From CBDAPI01 sp965248635 (GTDB lineage: Bacteria; Acidobacteriota; UBA6911; RPQK01; CBDAPI01): a stretch of DNA of 64,000 bases. Positions 46,380-55,748 of the stretch are shown here, piece after piece. The notes under the pieces are model-generated. The model was given only the letters and a program-made list of their open reading frames with translations, ran no database searches and had not been told where the DNA came from. The stretch covers positions 1,550,001-1,614,000 of the forward strand of contig OZ252114.1 in the NCBI GenBank assembly GCA_965248635.1, in the 5' to 3' direction. The position numbers were made by a program, and so were the translations under genes. Position 1 is the first letter of the stretch. Every line of letters starts with the position of its first letter.

Positions 46380-47167
46380 GCCGCGCCAGTGAAGCGGTAT
46401 TGCTGAAGGATCACCTCAAGGAGCTGCGGCTGCCTACGATGCGGCGAGATTACGCCGAGTGTGCGCGCCAGGCCCGGGAAACGAGGGCCAGCTACGAGGC
46501 GTTCTTGCTGGATCTGGTGAGCCGGCAACTCGAGCAGCGTCGTGCCAATCAGCTGGAGCGCCGGCTCAAGGAAGCGCGCTTTCCGGTGATGAAAACGCTG
46601 GAGAAGACGGATCTCGCACTGTGGCCCACACTGGACGGGGTCGAGGTACGGGAGCTGACCGAATGCACTTGGATCAATGAGCGAGAGAACGTGGCTTTGA
46701 TCGGCAAACACGGTACGGGCAAGACGCATGCGGCCACGATGCTGGGAGTGGAGGCCTGCCGGCGCGGTCACCGGGTTGGGTTTTACAGTGCTTCGGGCCT
46801 GGTCAATACGCTGGTGGAGGCCCGGGAGGAAAGACAGCTGGAGCGAGTGTTTCGAAAGCTCGATCGCTTTCACCTGATCGTCCTCGATGAGCTCGGCTAC
46901 ATCCCGTTTTCGGAAGAAGGAGCCCAACTGCTATATCAAGTCTTTTCCAATCGTTACGAGAAGGCTTCACTGCTGGTGACCTCCAACCTGGCCTTTGCCG
47001 AATGGACCCGGGTCTTTGGCGATGCTTCCCTGACGGCGGCCCTGCTGGACCGGCTCACCCATCGCTGCCAGATCTACGAGTTCGACTGGGAGAGCATCCG
47101 TCTGGCCGAGAGTCTCAAACGGCAAAAGAAGAGGCGCCGGCAAAGAGCCAAGTCGAGGTCAAAATAG
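46376..47167 (+). CDS. istB: IS21 helper ATPase IstB (copy 2)
   Basis: 263 residues, identical to copy 1. Walker A GKHGTGKTHAA and Walker B VLDELGYI. It ends 43 bp before the nested IS1380 left terminus, so the coding sequence was not harmed by that insertion. It regulates target choice and activates IstA. Confidence 0.96.
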   Translation: MSRASEAVLLKDHLKELRLPTMRRDYAECARQARETRASYEAFLLDLVSRQLEQRRANQLERRLKEARFPVMKTLEKTDLALWPTLDGVEVRELTECTWINERENVALIGKHGTGKTHAATMLGVEACRRGHRVGFYSASGLVNTLVEAREERQLERVFRKLDRFHLIVLDELGYIPFSEEGAQLLYQVFSNRYEKASLLVTSNLAFAEWTRVFGDASLTAALLDRLTHRCQIYEFDWESIRLAESLKRQKKRRRQRAKSRSK

Positions 47168-47210
47168 CCTTCTGGGTCCCCGGAAGTGTCTCCTGACGGC
47201 CACACAGCTA

Positions 47211-48863
47211 GCCCGGATTATGCAGGAGATCTAAATTCAAGTGAGATTTGGGCCCAGAAAAAAGGCCGTAGCTCTCTGATATAAAAGGGTTTAGAGAAAC
47301 AAAGACCCTAAACAGGAGCTACGGCAATGTCAAAAACAGTCTGCCAGAATACCCTGCCATTTCATAGCCACAGAAACATCACGGCTCGTTTTGATGGGGG
47401 GAGCCTCACTTCCGACGCAGGATGGTTGTTGTTTGGATCGCTGGATCGTCAACATCGATTGTGCGAGGGCTTCAGTTCCTGTATTTCGGAAAGTCAGACC
47501 AACGCTACATTCGTCATGACCTGTTGAAGTTGATCCGACAACGAGTCTTGCAGATCGTGGCCGGCTACGAAGACTGTAACGACGCCGATACGCTGCGCTC
47601 GGATCCGATGCTCAAGACAGTCTGTGATCAGTTGCCCGAGAGCGATCCCGACTTGGCCACCCAGCCGACTTTCTCCCGTTTGGAGAACTCCGTCACCAAG
47701 AAGGATCTGATGCGTCTGAGCCGGTGGCTGCTAGGCCGTTATGTGCGCTCCCTGAAGAAGAGACGCCCCAGCAAGATCATCCTGGATCTGGACAGTACCG
47801 ATGACCACACTCACGGCCAACAGGAGTTCTCCTTCTACCACGGGTATTACCGAAACCACATTCTGCATCCTTTGCTGATCTTCGATGCCGCCACGGGAGA
47901 CCTGGTGTGTGCCATGTTGAGACCTGGCAACAAGGGGGCTGCCTCTCACATCGTGCCCGTTTTGAAGCGCGTCGTGGAGGCCATCCGACAAGGAGTGGGG
48001 ACGGATGTCGAGATTGAGATTCGGGCCGACAGCGGCTTTGCCACGCCTCGGCTCTACGAGTTCTGTGAAGGTGAAGAGAATAAACTCCAATATGTCATTG
48101 GGTTAAGTCGAAACCCTCGCCTGCAGCGGGTGGTCGAGCCGCTGCTGGATTCGACTCGGCTGAGGTTCGTTGAGCTGGAGGAAAAACAGCGTCAGTTTGA
48201 CGAGTTTCTTTATCGAGCCCACAGCTGGGATCGATCCCGTCGCGTCATTGTCAAAGTGGAGGTCGATCAGCGTGGGATCAACCGTCGCTTTGTAGTCACC
48301 AACCGGGACGATCTCTGCTCCCAATCACTTTATGACCACTACACAAACCGAGGGCAGACCGAGAACTTCATCAAGGCCTTCAAGAATCATCTGAGCATGG
48401 ACCGACTCAGCTGTCATCGATTCCTGGCCAATCAGTTTCGACTCCTCCTGCATGCACTGGCTTACCAGATGTTCGTGCGCCTGCGCGACTATCTGCACGG
48501 AACCCCCTGGCACAAGCTCGAAATCGAAACCTTACGTCGTCGGGTCCTCAAGATTGGGGCCCGGATCCGACAAACCACTCGACGCATCTGGGTCCATCTT
48601 TCCTCAGCCTTCCCCGAACAACCCCTCTTCCACCTCGTCTTGAGTCGCCTGAACTCCAGTTAGCTTTTCCCAGCTCCCCCGGAAAACCGCTTCCGACACT
48701 CATCCAGGCCCAGATCTGTCTGAAATTCACTCCCCAAACCACTCAAACGCCTCGCCAACCCATATTCTTCGCAAATCCGCCTGTCACACCTGCCCGCTTC
48801 CGAGTTGGGCCACTTCTCGAGTCGTTTTTCAACACCGGACTACGGTTCTTGCATAATCCGGGC
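47211..48863 (+). mobile_element. IS1380-family element, copy 2 (nested in IS21)
   Basis: 1653 bp, termini GCCCGGATTATGCA and complement. The empty site is preserved in IS21 copy 1 (27111-27117 region, CACACAGCTATGTCGCC on this strand). Here the sequence reads CACACAGCTA, the element, then TATGTCGCC, so only TA is duplicated. Its 3' non-coding region differs from copies 1 and 3 at many positions, so it is an older or separately acquired copy. Confidence 0.93.
47327..48663 (+). pseudogene. IS1380 family transposase (copy 2), one-base deletion
   Basis: Same protein as copy 1 except that one G is missing near 47494 (AAAGTCAGACC here, AAAGTCGAGACC in copies 1 and 3). The first frame therefore stops at 47527 and the rest continues in another frame from DQRYIRHDLLKL to the end. 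The catalytic blocks (DLDSTDDH, RADSGFATP, NRGQTENF) remain, but translation is broken after about 55 residues. Probably inactive on its own; it could still be moved by copy 1 or copy 3 transposase. Confidence 0.9.
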
Positions 48864-49124
48864 TATGTCGCCTCGACCGCTGGGTTGGATATCTCCAACA
48901 GCAGAGACTTCAAGGGGGTTAACGGGGCGAGTAGACCACTCAGGGGACCGGGTTGAGTCGGCCGCCGAGAGGGGCACTCCGTTCGGGCTCGCCCTCACTG
49001 CGGCCCCTCTCTCAGTCTTCAGGAACTCGAGGAGATCGTTTCCCAGGATCAGTTACAACAATCTACAACCAGGTGGGGCACTATTACGTGATCAAGCCGG
49101 GTCACTTTTCCCTTGTCATTCCGA

Positions 49125-49130
49125 GGTCTC
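49125..49130 (+). repeat. IS21 target-site duplication, right copy
   Basis: GGTCTC, matching 44719-44724. Confidence 0.85.
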
Positions 49131-49491
49131 GGCATGGGGTTGGCCACTTTACTGGGCCGTCGACGAACCGTGGAAGGATCGCCCAGAGAAAATCGATATT
49201 CCTGCTGAACTACGACCAATGCGCCTCGTCGCCGATATTGTCTTCTGCACGCTTCTGGTCTTTTACGTTCATGGGCTCAGCGTCTTGTACCGTCTGCCGC
49301 AGCAGAACTCGGCAGCCGATGGCGGCTGTTCTCCTTTCGCCTCTCACGGTCTTCGTCGTCGTCCAGCTGTTACTTCCATTGCTGTACTCCTGGCCGGTTC
49401 TCCACGCCTCAGAACAAGCACTCTTGGCGAGTCTCGCGGCGTTCGTAGCTCTGCTACTCCTCGGTCTTCCGATCGCTTGGCTTCTCTCTAA
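49131..49491 (+). pseudogene. 3' part of the membrane-protein gene split by IS21
   Basis: Continues in frame from 44724: AWGWPLYWAVDEPWKDRPEKIDIPAELRPMRLVADIVFCTLLVFYVHGL-type segments, with a membrane span at the end. The frame stays open to 49491 but overlaps a better membrane-protein frame from 49319, so the true end may be near 49330. Function unknown. Confidence 0.55.
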
Positions 49492-49540
49492 GGCCGGCTT
49501 GTTCAAGCCAACCGTCGTGTTTGGTGTCGGTGCTCTTCTA
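49319..49540 (+). pseudogene. Small membrane protein, C-terminus cut by IS1380 copy 3
   Basis: ATG 49319 starts MAAVLLSPLTVFVVVQLLLPLLYSW (one span), then ALLASLAAFVALLLLGLPIAWLL (second span) and FKPTVVFGVGALLA before running into the IS1380 terminus at 49541. Two or three spans are left. It overlaps the preceding gene end. Not assigned to a family. Confidence 0.6.
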
Positions 49541-51193
49541 GCCCGGATTATGCAAGAACCGTAATCGGGTATTGAAAAAGACTTGAGAAGTGGCCCAAAT
49601 CGGAAGCGGGCACGTGTGACCGGTGGATTTGCGAAGAATATCGGTTGGCGAGGGGGTTGAAATGCTTGGGGGAGTGAATTTCAGACAGATCTGGGCCTCG
49701 ATGTGTGTAGGAAGCGGTTTTTTGGGGAGCTGGGAGAGGCTAGCTGGAGTTGAGGCGACTCAAGACGAGGTGGAAGAGGGGTTGTTCGGGAAAGGCTGAG
49801 GAAAGATGGACCCAGATGCGTCGAGTGGTTTGTCGGATCCGGGCCCCAATCTTGAGGACCCGACGACGTAAGGTTTCGATTTCGAGCTTGTGCCAGGGGG
49901 TTCCGTGCAGATAGTCGCGCAGGCGCACGAACATCTGGTAAGCCAGTGCATGCAGGAGGAGTCGAAACTGGTTGGCCAGAAATCGATGACAGCTGAGTCG
50001 GTCCATGCTCAGATGATTCTTAAAGGCCTTGATGAAGTTCTCGGTCTGCCCTCGGTTTGTGTAGTGGTCATAAAGTGATTGGGAGCAGAGATCGTCCCGG
50101 TTGGTGACTACAAAGCGACGGTTGATCCCACGCTGATCGACCTCCACTTTGACAATGACGCGACGGGATCGATCCCAGCTGTGGGCTCGATAAAGAAACT
50201 CGTCAAACTGACGCTGTTTTTCCTCCAGCTCAACGAACCTCAGCCGAGTCGAATCCAGCAGCGGCTCGACCACTCGCTGCAGGCGAGGGTTTCGACTTAA
50301 CCCAATGACATATTGGAGTTTATTCTCTTCACCTTCACAGAACTCGTAGAGCCGAGGCGTGGCAAAGCCGCTGTCGGCCCGAATCTCAATCTCGACATCC
50401 GTCCCCACTCCTTGTCGGATGGCCTCCACGACGCGCTTCAAAACGGGCACGATGTGAGAGGCAGCCCCCTTGTTGCCAGGTCTCAACATGGCACACACCA
50501 GGTCTCCCGTGGCGGCATCGAAGATCAGCAAAGGATGCAGAATGTGGTTTCGGTAATACCCGTGGTAGAAGGAGAACTCCTGTTGGCCGTGAGTGTGGTC
50601 ATCGGTACTGTCCAGATCCAGGATGATCTTGCTGGGGCGTCTCTTCTTCAGGGAGCGCACATAACGGCCTAGCAGCCACCGGCTCAGACGCATCAGATCC
50701 TTCTTGGTGACGGAGTTCTCCAAACGGGAGAAAGTCGGCTGGGTGGCCAAGTCGGGATCGCTCTCGGGCAACTGATCACAGACTGTCTTGAGCATCGGAT
50801 CCGAGCGCAGCGTATCGGCGTCGTTACAGTCTTCGTAGCCGGCCACGATCTGCAAGACTCGTTGTCGGATCAACTTCAACAGGTCATGACGAATGTAGCG
50901 TTGGTCTCGACTTTCCGAAATACAGGAACTGAAGCCCTCGCACAATCGATGTTGACGATCCAGCGATCCAAACAACAACCATCCTGCGTCGGAAGTGAGG
51001 CTCCCCCCATCAAAACGAGCCGTGATGTTTCTGTGGCTATGAAATGGCAGGGTATTCTGGCAGACTGTTTTTGACATTGCCGTAGCTCCTGTTTAGGGTC
51101 TTTGTTTCTCTAAACCCTTTTATATCAGAGAGCTACGGCCTTTTTTCTGGGCCCAAATCTCACTTGAATTTAGATCTCCTGCATAATCCGGGC
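49541..51193 (-). mobile_element. IS1380-family element, copy 3
   Basis: 1653 bp, inverted relative to copies 1 and 2, with identical termini and flanked by CTA and TAG. It separates a truncated membrane-protein gene (left) from a truncated zinc-ribbon fragment (right), so it lies at a deletion point or between two different cassettes. Confidence 0.93.
49740..51077 (-). CDS. IS1380 family transposase (copy 3)
   Basis: 445 residues, the same as copy 1 in every residue I compared, with intact catalytic blocks (ILDLDSTDDH, IRADSGFATP, NRGQTENFIKAF). Copies 1 and 3 are therefore recent duplicates, and either can supply transposase. Confidence 0.95.
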   Translation of the reverse strand: MSKTVCQNTLPFHSHRNITARFDGGSLTSDAGWLLFGSLDRQHRLCEGFSSCISESRDQRYIRHDLLKLIRQRVLQIVAGYEDCNDADTLRSDPMLKTVCDQLPESDPDLATQPTFSRLENSVTKKDLMRLSRWLLGRYVRSLKKRRPSKIILDLDSTDDHTHGQQEFSFYHGYYRNHILHPLLIFDAATGDLVCAMLRPGNKGAASHIVPVLKRVVEAIRQGVGTDVEIEIRADSGFATPRLYEFCEGEENKLQYVIGLSRNPRLQRVVEPLLDSTRLRFVELEEKQRQFDEFLYRAHSWDRSRRVIVKVEVDQRGINRRFVVTNRDDLCSQSLYDHYTNRGQTENFIKAFKNHLSMDRLSCHRFLANQFRLLLHALAYQMFVRLRDYLHGTPWHKLEIETLRRRVLKIGARIRQTTRRIWVHLSSAFPEQPLFHLVLSRLNSS

Positions 51194-51194
51194 T

Positions 51195-51336
51195 AGCCCT
51201 TGTGCCATTCGCACAGGAGTTTCTTACACTTGAGCCTTTCAAACTTAGCGGCTTGCTCTTCGTCGCACTCGCGGCAGCCAGCGGCGGGTTGTGTGCGCTG
51301 ACATTCTGGGCATTTTCGAGTCTGGACCAGCGACAT
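51195..51336 (-). pseudogene. Short zinc-ribbon-like fragment ending at the IS1380 border
   Basis: 47 residues from ATG 51336: MSLVQTRKCPECQRTQPAAG, then CRECDEEQAAKFERLKCKKLLCEWHKG. Two or three CxxC pairs suggest a small zinc-binding protein. The stop codon is created by the IS1380 junction (GGC-TAG), so the original protein was longer. No family assigned. Confidence 0.35.
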
Positions 51337-51714
51337 CGCCCATCGAATGAGCAATGTTCCTAATCCGCCAATGTGGGAGTGCTAGACCCTTGGAAAAAGG
51401 CTGGATCATCGAGACGGCCACATAACACCGTTTTGCAGCTGACGGTCCTGCCTGTCACGGCCCGCAGCTGAAAACAGAGTTAAGCTGTGGAAGCTTGAGC
51501 CGGTGGACCAGAACCAAGTGCGGTTTTGGAAGAGCCGGAGAAGTTGTGGACCCCGAAGATGGCCTCGTCTGGCGATGGGAGAGGCGAAATGATCCGGCCT
51601 AACAGGCACGTCGAGCCCACGGACTCATTCGTAACAAATTGCCGACCGAAAGATGAAGCCTGGAGATCCGAGGGGCTCGCTTTCATTTTGGATTGACAGG
51701 AAAAGGAGAAGGAC
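51337..51714. other. No gene seen
   Basis: Upstream region of the lipoprotein gene. I find no coding frame or RNA; the promoter of the lipoprotein gene should lie here but no clear -35/-10 pair stands out. Confidence 0.4.
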
Positions 51715-52374
51715 ATGAACTGGCGAGAAATCGTGAGGGGAGCCAGGCTTGGCTGCCTGGCCGTTCTACTGATCGCGGTTGGCTGTCAGCTAGCTGATAC
51801 ACAGAAGGAGGGTCGAAAAACCGTGAATAGTCGTAACCTTACTCTGGAGCAACAGGCGATGGTTGAGATGTGGGAGCGGCACACGGCCGCCGAGTTCGAG
51901 GAGAAGAATATCCATGCAACGATGGCCACAATGACGTCGAATCCCTTTGTTAACCATGTCCCTGTAATGACAGGTGGCGTCGGCTCTAGTGAGGTTCGCG
52001 ATTTCTACAGCACCTATTTCCTCCCAGGTCATCCACCGGACACCGAAGTCGTACCAGTGGCTCGCACAGTCGGAAAGAACCGCATTGTGGACGAGCTGAT
52101 CCACAAGTTTACCCACACGATCGAGATGCCATGGATCCTCCCCGGCATACCGCCTACCGGCAAACGAGTCGAGGTCGCCGTCATCGTGGTCGTGCAGTTT
52201 AAAGACGAAAAGATCGCCGGTGAGCGTATCTACTGGGACCAAGCCTCCGTTCTTGCGCAGGTAGGCTTGATCGATGCCGAGAAATTACCCGCGACAGGGA
52301 GCGAGGCCTCCCGCAAAGTCGTCAATCCCGCGCAGGAACCATCCAACAGGTTAATCAAGCGGGTGAGTGAATAA
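51715..52374 (+). CDS. SnoaL-like (NTF2-fold) lipoprotein
   Basis: 219 residues. The signal peptide ends in a lipobox (AVLLIAVGC, Cys at 24), so the protein is lipid-anchored outside the cytoplasmic membrane. The body is a SnoaL-like ester-cyclase or dienelactone-associated fold: ATMTSNPFVNHVPVMTGG, EVRDFYSTYFLPGHPPDTEVVPVARTVG, IVDELIHKFTHTIEMPWILPGIPPTG and IYWDQASVLAQVGLID. Homologues are often fused or adjacent to carboxymethylenebutenolidase; here it stands alone. AAGGAGAAGG precedes the ATG. Activity unknown. Confidence 0.85.
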   Translation: MNWREIVRGARLGCLAVLLIAVGCQLADTQKEGRKTVNSRNLTLEQQAMVEMWERHTAAEFEEKNIHATMATMTSNPFVNHVPVMTGGVGSSEVRDFYSTYFLPGHPPDTEVVPVARTVGKNRIVDELIHKFTHTIEMPWILPGIPPTGKRVEVAVIVVVQFKDEKIAGERIYWDQASVLAQVGLIDAEKLPATGSEASRKVVNPAQEPSNRLIKRVSE

Positions 52375-52588
52375 CAAAGTGGAGGCGAGCCGAGTTGCTG
52401 AGGCTAACACCGCGTGGAGTGGACCAAGAGCTGCTTTTGACTTTTGGGCTCGTTTAGCGCTCTCTCAAGGTCTTTCTGAAACAGGCAGCTAAGTGCCCAT
52501 GAATCCTTCGCCACTCACGCTCTCTTTGTCTGACTACTTGTGCTAAGGAAACCAGCTTTTGTACAGACTTTTGCAATCGCGCCCATAG

Positions 52589-52927
52589 TCAAGCCGCGAC
52601 CTCATCCTCTCGGACGCAATCCACAAATCTAACGTTGTCGACCACCTCTCCCAGACGCCGGTAGCCTTGTAGTCGGCGCCATCTTTTTTCAGCACTTCTG
52701 CACAGTTTGAAGACCATCGTCAGCATGGTAAGCCTGGACAAGCATCCTCGAGTCTTAGCCGTTCGCCCCTGGTCATCATGCTGACCCTCGTGCTCTTCCA
52801 GAAGTTCTTCCAGCTCGGCTTGAACCGCCTCAGCCAGAAGCTTCTGTGCCCCTTCTCGAAGCATTTCTGTCAAAGCATCCTTCGTTGTGGTTGGTTCGTC
52901 GATGGAAACTACAGTATCTTTCTTCAA
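52589..52927 (-). pseudogene. IS256-family transposase remnant with internal deletion
   Basis: The N-terminal part reads LTEMLREGAQKLLAEAVQAELEELLEEH, the start of IS256 (mutator-type) transposases. The C-terminal part reads FKLCRSAEKRWRRLQGYRRLGEVVDNVRF, their end. About 250 residues in between, with the whole catalytic centre, are missing. A relic. Confidence 0.85.
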
Positions 52928-53220
52928 GACGTATCCTTGTGGGCGAACTCGTTATCGATCTTCACGAGTTCAGGGTACGCCATTTGACAGACGTCCCTCC
53001 GTACACAACTTTGGATCATATCTCCGGCTCAAAGGCCTCGACCCCTTGACTGTCATTTTTGGCCCCGATATAGTTCTCCTGACTTCTTCTCGTCTCCGAG
53101 CAACTGAAAATCCGTGGAAGATCGGAGGAGCTGCCCTCTTGGGAGGAACTCAATTCTTTCTGATCAGCAATTTCGGAATGTGGAGAGGGCCCTTCGATCA
53201 GGATGTCGGGGAGGTCGATT
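52928..53220. other. Upstream stretch with a weak membrane-protein fragment
   Basis: A plus-strand frame at about 53000-53220 contains ALLGGTQFFLISNFGMW, which resembles one segment of DUF6580-type membrane proteins. There are no ends, so it may be chance. Nothing else is seen. Confidence 0.2.
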
Positions 53221-54138
53221 ATGACTCGGATCGTCTCGCTCCTTGCCAGTGCGACCGAGATTGTGCATGCCCTGGGGATGGGCCCGTACCAGGTGGGCCG
53301 CTCCCATGAATGCGATTTCCCGCCTCGAGTTGAGTCACTTCCGGTCTGCACCAGGCCCAAGTTCAGCGTCGAGGGCACCAGCCGGGATATCGATACCGCG
53401 GTCAAGGACGTCTTGCGGGAAGCCGTCTCGGTGTATGAGGTTCTGGAGGAGATGTTGGAGCAGCTTCAGCCCACTCACATCATCACTCAATCCCAATGTG
53501 AAGTCTGTGCCGTCAACCTGAAGGATGTTCAAGCGGCGGTGTCTCGACGCCTGACCTGCAACCCCGAGATTGTCTCTCTCGAGCCCTTTTTCCTGCGCGA
53601 CGTGTGGACTGACATTCAGACGGTTGCCGAGTCGCTCGGAGCCGGCACAGAGGGGGACGGGTTGGTGAGTGAACTTCAGAGTCGGATCCACTCGGTTTCT
53701 TGCAGCGTGGAGGCTATCCAGAACCGTCCCAGGGTGGCCTGTGTCGAATGGTTCGAGCCCTTGATGCTTGCAGGAAACTGGATGCCGGAGCTGGTTGAAA
53801 TAGCTGGGGGCGTCAACCTGATCAGCAAAGCCGGCAAGCACTCGGGCTCAATAGATTGGGAACAACTGGTGGAAAGCAATCCCGATATCTTAGTGCTCCT
53901 CCCCTGTGGCTGGGACCTGCGGAAAATCACGGAGGAAGTCTACTGGCTGACAGATCGGCCGGGATGGAATTCCTTGGCGGCGGTTCAGAACGGGCACGTC
54001 TATGTTACCGACGGAAACCAGTACTTTAACCGGCCCGGCCCGCGACTAGCAGAGTCGGCAGAGATCCTTGCCCAGATCCTCCATCCCGAAGCCTTTGCGC
54101 CCACTTTCGAAGGTATGGCCTGGCAGAGAGCGTTGTAG
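53221..54138 (+). CDS. Cobalamin-binding protein (BtuF-like)
   Basis: 305 residues from ATG 53221 (RIVSLLASATEIVHALGMG, the first strand-loop-helix of the class III periplasmic-binding fold). Further blocks are VGRSHECDFPP, PTHIITQSQCEVCAV, VACVEWFEPLMLAGNWMPELVEIAGGVNL, ESNPDILVLLPCGWD and GHVYVTDGNQYFNRPGPRLAESAEIL. The form without a signal peptide ('cobalamin-binding protein') is common outside gamma-proteobacteria. It is predicted to bind a corrinoid, but no btuCD genes are nearby, so it may be cytoplasmic or used with a distant transporter. Confidence 0.87.
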   Translation: MTRIVSLLASATEIVHALGMGPYQVGRSHECDFPPRVESLPVCTRPKFSVEGTSRDIDTAVKDVLREAVSVYEVLEEMLEQLQPTHIITQSQCEVCAVNLKDVQAAVSRRLTCNPEIVSLEPFFLRDVWTDIQTVAESLGAGTEGDGLVSELQSRIHSVSCSVEAIQNRPRVACVEWFEPLMLAGNWMPELVEIAGGVNLISKAGKHSGSIDWEQLVESNPDILVLLPCGWDLRKITEEVYWLTDRPGWNSLAAVQNGHVYVTDGNQYFNRPGPRLAESAEILAQILHPEAFAPTFEGMAWQRAL

Positions 54139-54347
54139 GCCCTCGTCAAACCAAACGCTTGCGAAAGGCGACCGCTCGATCTCCCGGATATTCCCTGCCG
54201 CTACGACGAAACACGACTTCTGCTCCCGGCATGCCTTGTCACTCACACGCGTTCCCTAAGGGCTGGTAGCTTGTCTTGGAAAGGAGTCGGGTGATCGGCG
54301 TTCTTCTGGTTGTACTGGAGCTTGAGGTCGATTCGACAAATCACTTT

Positions 54348-55691
54348 TCACTGATGGTGAGAAAGAGGGTCAAGTAGTACTTCAGGGCTTCCTGGCGCTG
54401 ATGGACCGTGCCAGTCCACCCGTCGCGTCAGGAACATGACGGCGGCCAGGAGGAGAAACAGTCCAGTAGATCCCATCAGCAATGCATAGTCCTCATTGTT
54501 GAGAACGACAAACAGGAAGCCATACAGGACTGCAGTCACCGTCCCCAGAGTCACGCCTCCCAGCGTTCCCCCCAGGATGGCCCGGCCGTATCCCGTCAGC
54601 AGAGCCACAATCGCCGCGCTGGAGAGCGCGTAGGCGAGGCCGAAACTGACATGTTCAGACAGAGAGAGAAGCAGGAGGTAGAACATGCAGATGGCCGCTC
54701 CCACCAGCGAATAATGGATGGCATGGATTCGCGATCTCCCCATCACTTCCAGCATCCACATCACTAGAAAAGGAACGAACAGGAAGAGGAGTTCATACTT
54801 CAGGCTTCGCTGGATCATGCGGTAGGGATTGATCGGGGAGATCAGATTAACCCCGAAAGTTGGGAACTGGGTCAGGGGGACGACCTTGGAATCGGAGGTC
54901 CAGCGTTGACGATAGTTACTTCCTATTGACGGGATGCTCCACTCGGCTTGGAAACCGGAATCGGTCACGGTTCGCTCCCTGGGTAACCAGTGTCCCTGGA
55001 AGCTGGGGTGAGGCCAGTCGGAATCCAGCCGAACCTGGGTTCGCGCTGCCACGGGAGCAAAGAACGCTCCCTTTGAGCCATTGACGAGCAAACGGAATCG
55101 GAACCTTCCTTCCTCTTCGAGCAGGCTTGGAAAGCGCACATGAATCCCGGCACCCTGGCTGAATTCTCCTGGATTCGGCTCGAAGTCGAGTTGTCCTCCG
55201 TTCCAGTCCAAGAGCGCTTGCTCCTGGATTGCCTTCGGATCAGCTACCTGGACTGAAAAGTAAGCTCGTTCCCACCAGATGTCGGCCGGGTCCACTCCCC
55301 ACTCTTGAAACTCGGGTTGATCGAAAGCTCCCTCAAAGTCCACCTGCATCCGATAGACCGGGATCCCGAAGATTCCCCGCGAGCGCATCTCAGTCACCTG
55401 ATTGGCCACAACGGAGAGCTGGGACGGGAGGAAGGTTGCTATCACGGTTCGGCTGAGCTCCTTCACCTCTCCGGAGTCGAGTTTCTCAGCTCCTCGCTGG
55501 ACAAAGGGCACGATCAGGACGGGGCCAATGATTGATTGCCGGCCACCCCACTTTTGGGCAACTTCCTGAGACGCTTCCCAAAGAGCTTGTTCTCGATCGG
55601 CTCGCAGCGCTGAGGTCAGAAAAATGGGAATCTGGAGGACCAGAATCAGTCCTCCTGCTAACAGCAACGAGGTTGGGAAGAGTTTCTTCAT
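54348..55691 (-). CDS. creD: Inner membrane protein CreD
   Basis: 447 residues. N-terminal membrane span (SLLLAGGLILVLQIPIFL), a large extracytoplasmic domain with the CreD pattern GPVLIVPFVQ and FGIPVYRMQVDFEGAF, then LISPINPYRMIQRSLKYELLFLFVPF and five more spans to the C-terminus (FYLLLLSLSEHVSFGLAYALSSAAI is a signature). CreD is linked to cell-envelope stress and colicin or beta-lactam response, but its molecular role is unclear. No creBC regulator genes are present. Confidence 0.95.
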   Translation of the reverse strand: MKKLFPTSLLLAGGLILVLQIPIFLTSALRADREQALWEASQEVAQKWGGRQSIIGPVLIVPFVQRGAEKLDSGEVKELSRTVIATFLPSQLSVVANQVTEMRSRGIFGIPVYRMQVDFEGAFDQPEFQEWGVDPADIWWERAYFSVQVADPKAIQEQALLDWNGGQLDFEPNPGEFSQGAGIHVRFPSLLEEEGRFRFRLLVNGSKGAFFAPVAARTQVRLDSDWPHPSFQGHWLPRERTVTDSGFQAEWSIPSIGSNYRQRWTSDSKVVPLTQFPTFGVNLISPINPYRMIQRSLKYELLFLFVPFLVMWMLEVMGRSRIHAIHYSLVGAAICMFYLLLLSLSEHVSFGLAYALSSAAIVALLTGYGRAILGGTLGGVTLGTVTAVLYGFLFVVLNNEDYALLMGSTGLFLLLAAVMFLTRRVDWHGPSAPGSPEVLLDPLSHHQ

Positions 55692-55748
55692 TGGTTTATT
55701 GATCTCTGTATCCGCAGCCGCCTGGGCGTTCCATTTCTTTGACGTTCG

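Larger units (their letters stand above)
44725..49124 (+). mobile_element. IS21-family element, copy 2, complete, carrying nested IS1380 copy 2
   Basis: The left terminus TGATTTCGCTATCG and the right terminus (minus strand TCGGAATGACAAGG) are each followed inward by TGTGACCCGG/AGTGACCCGG repeats, as expected for IS21. GGTCTC flanks both sides. Without the 1653-bp IS1380 and the TA it duplicated, the element is about 2.7 kb. The 3' non-coding region, interrupted at 47211-48863, matches 26904-27111 of copy 1. Confidence 0.93.
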
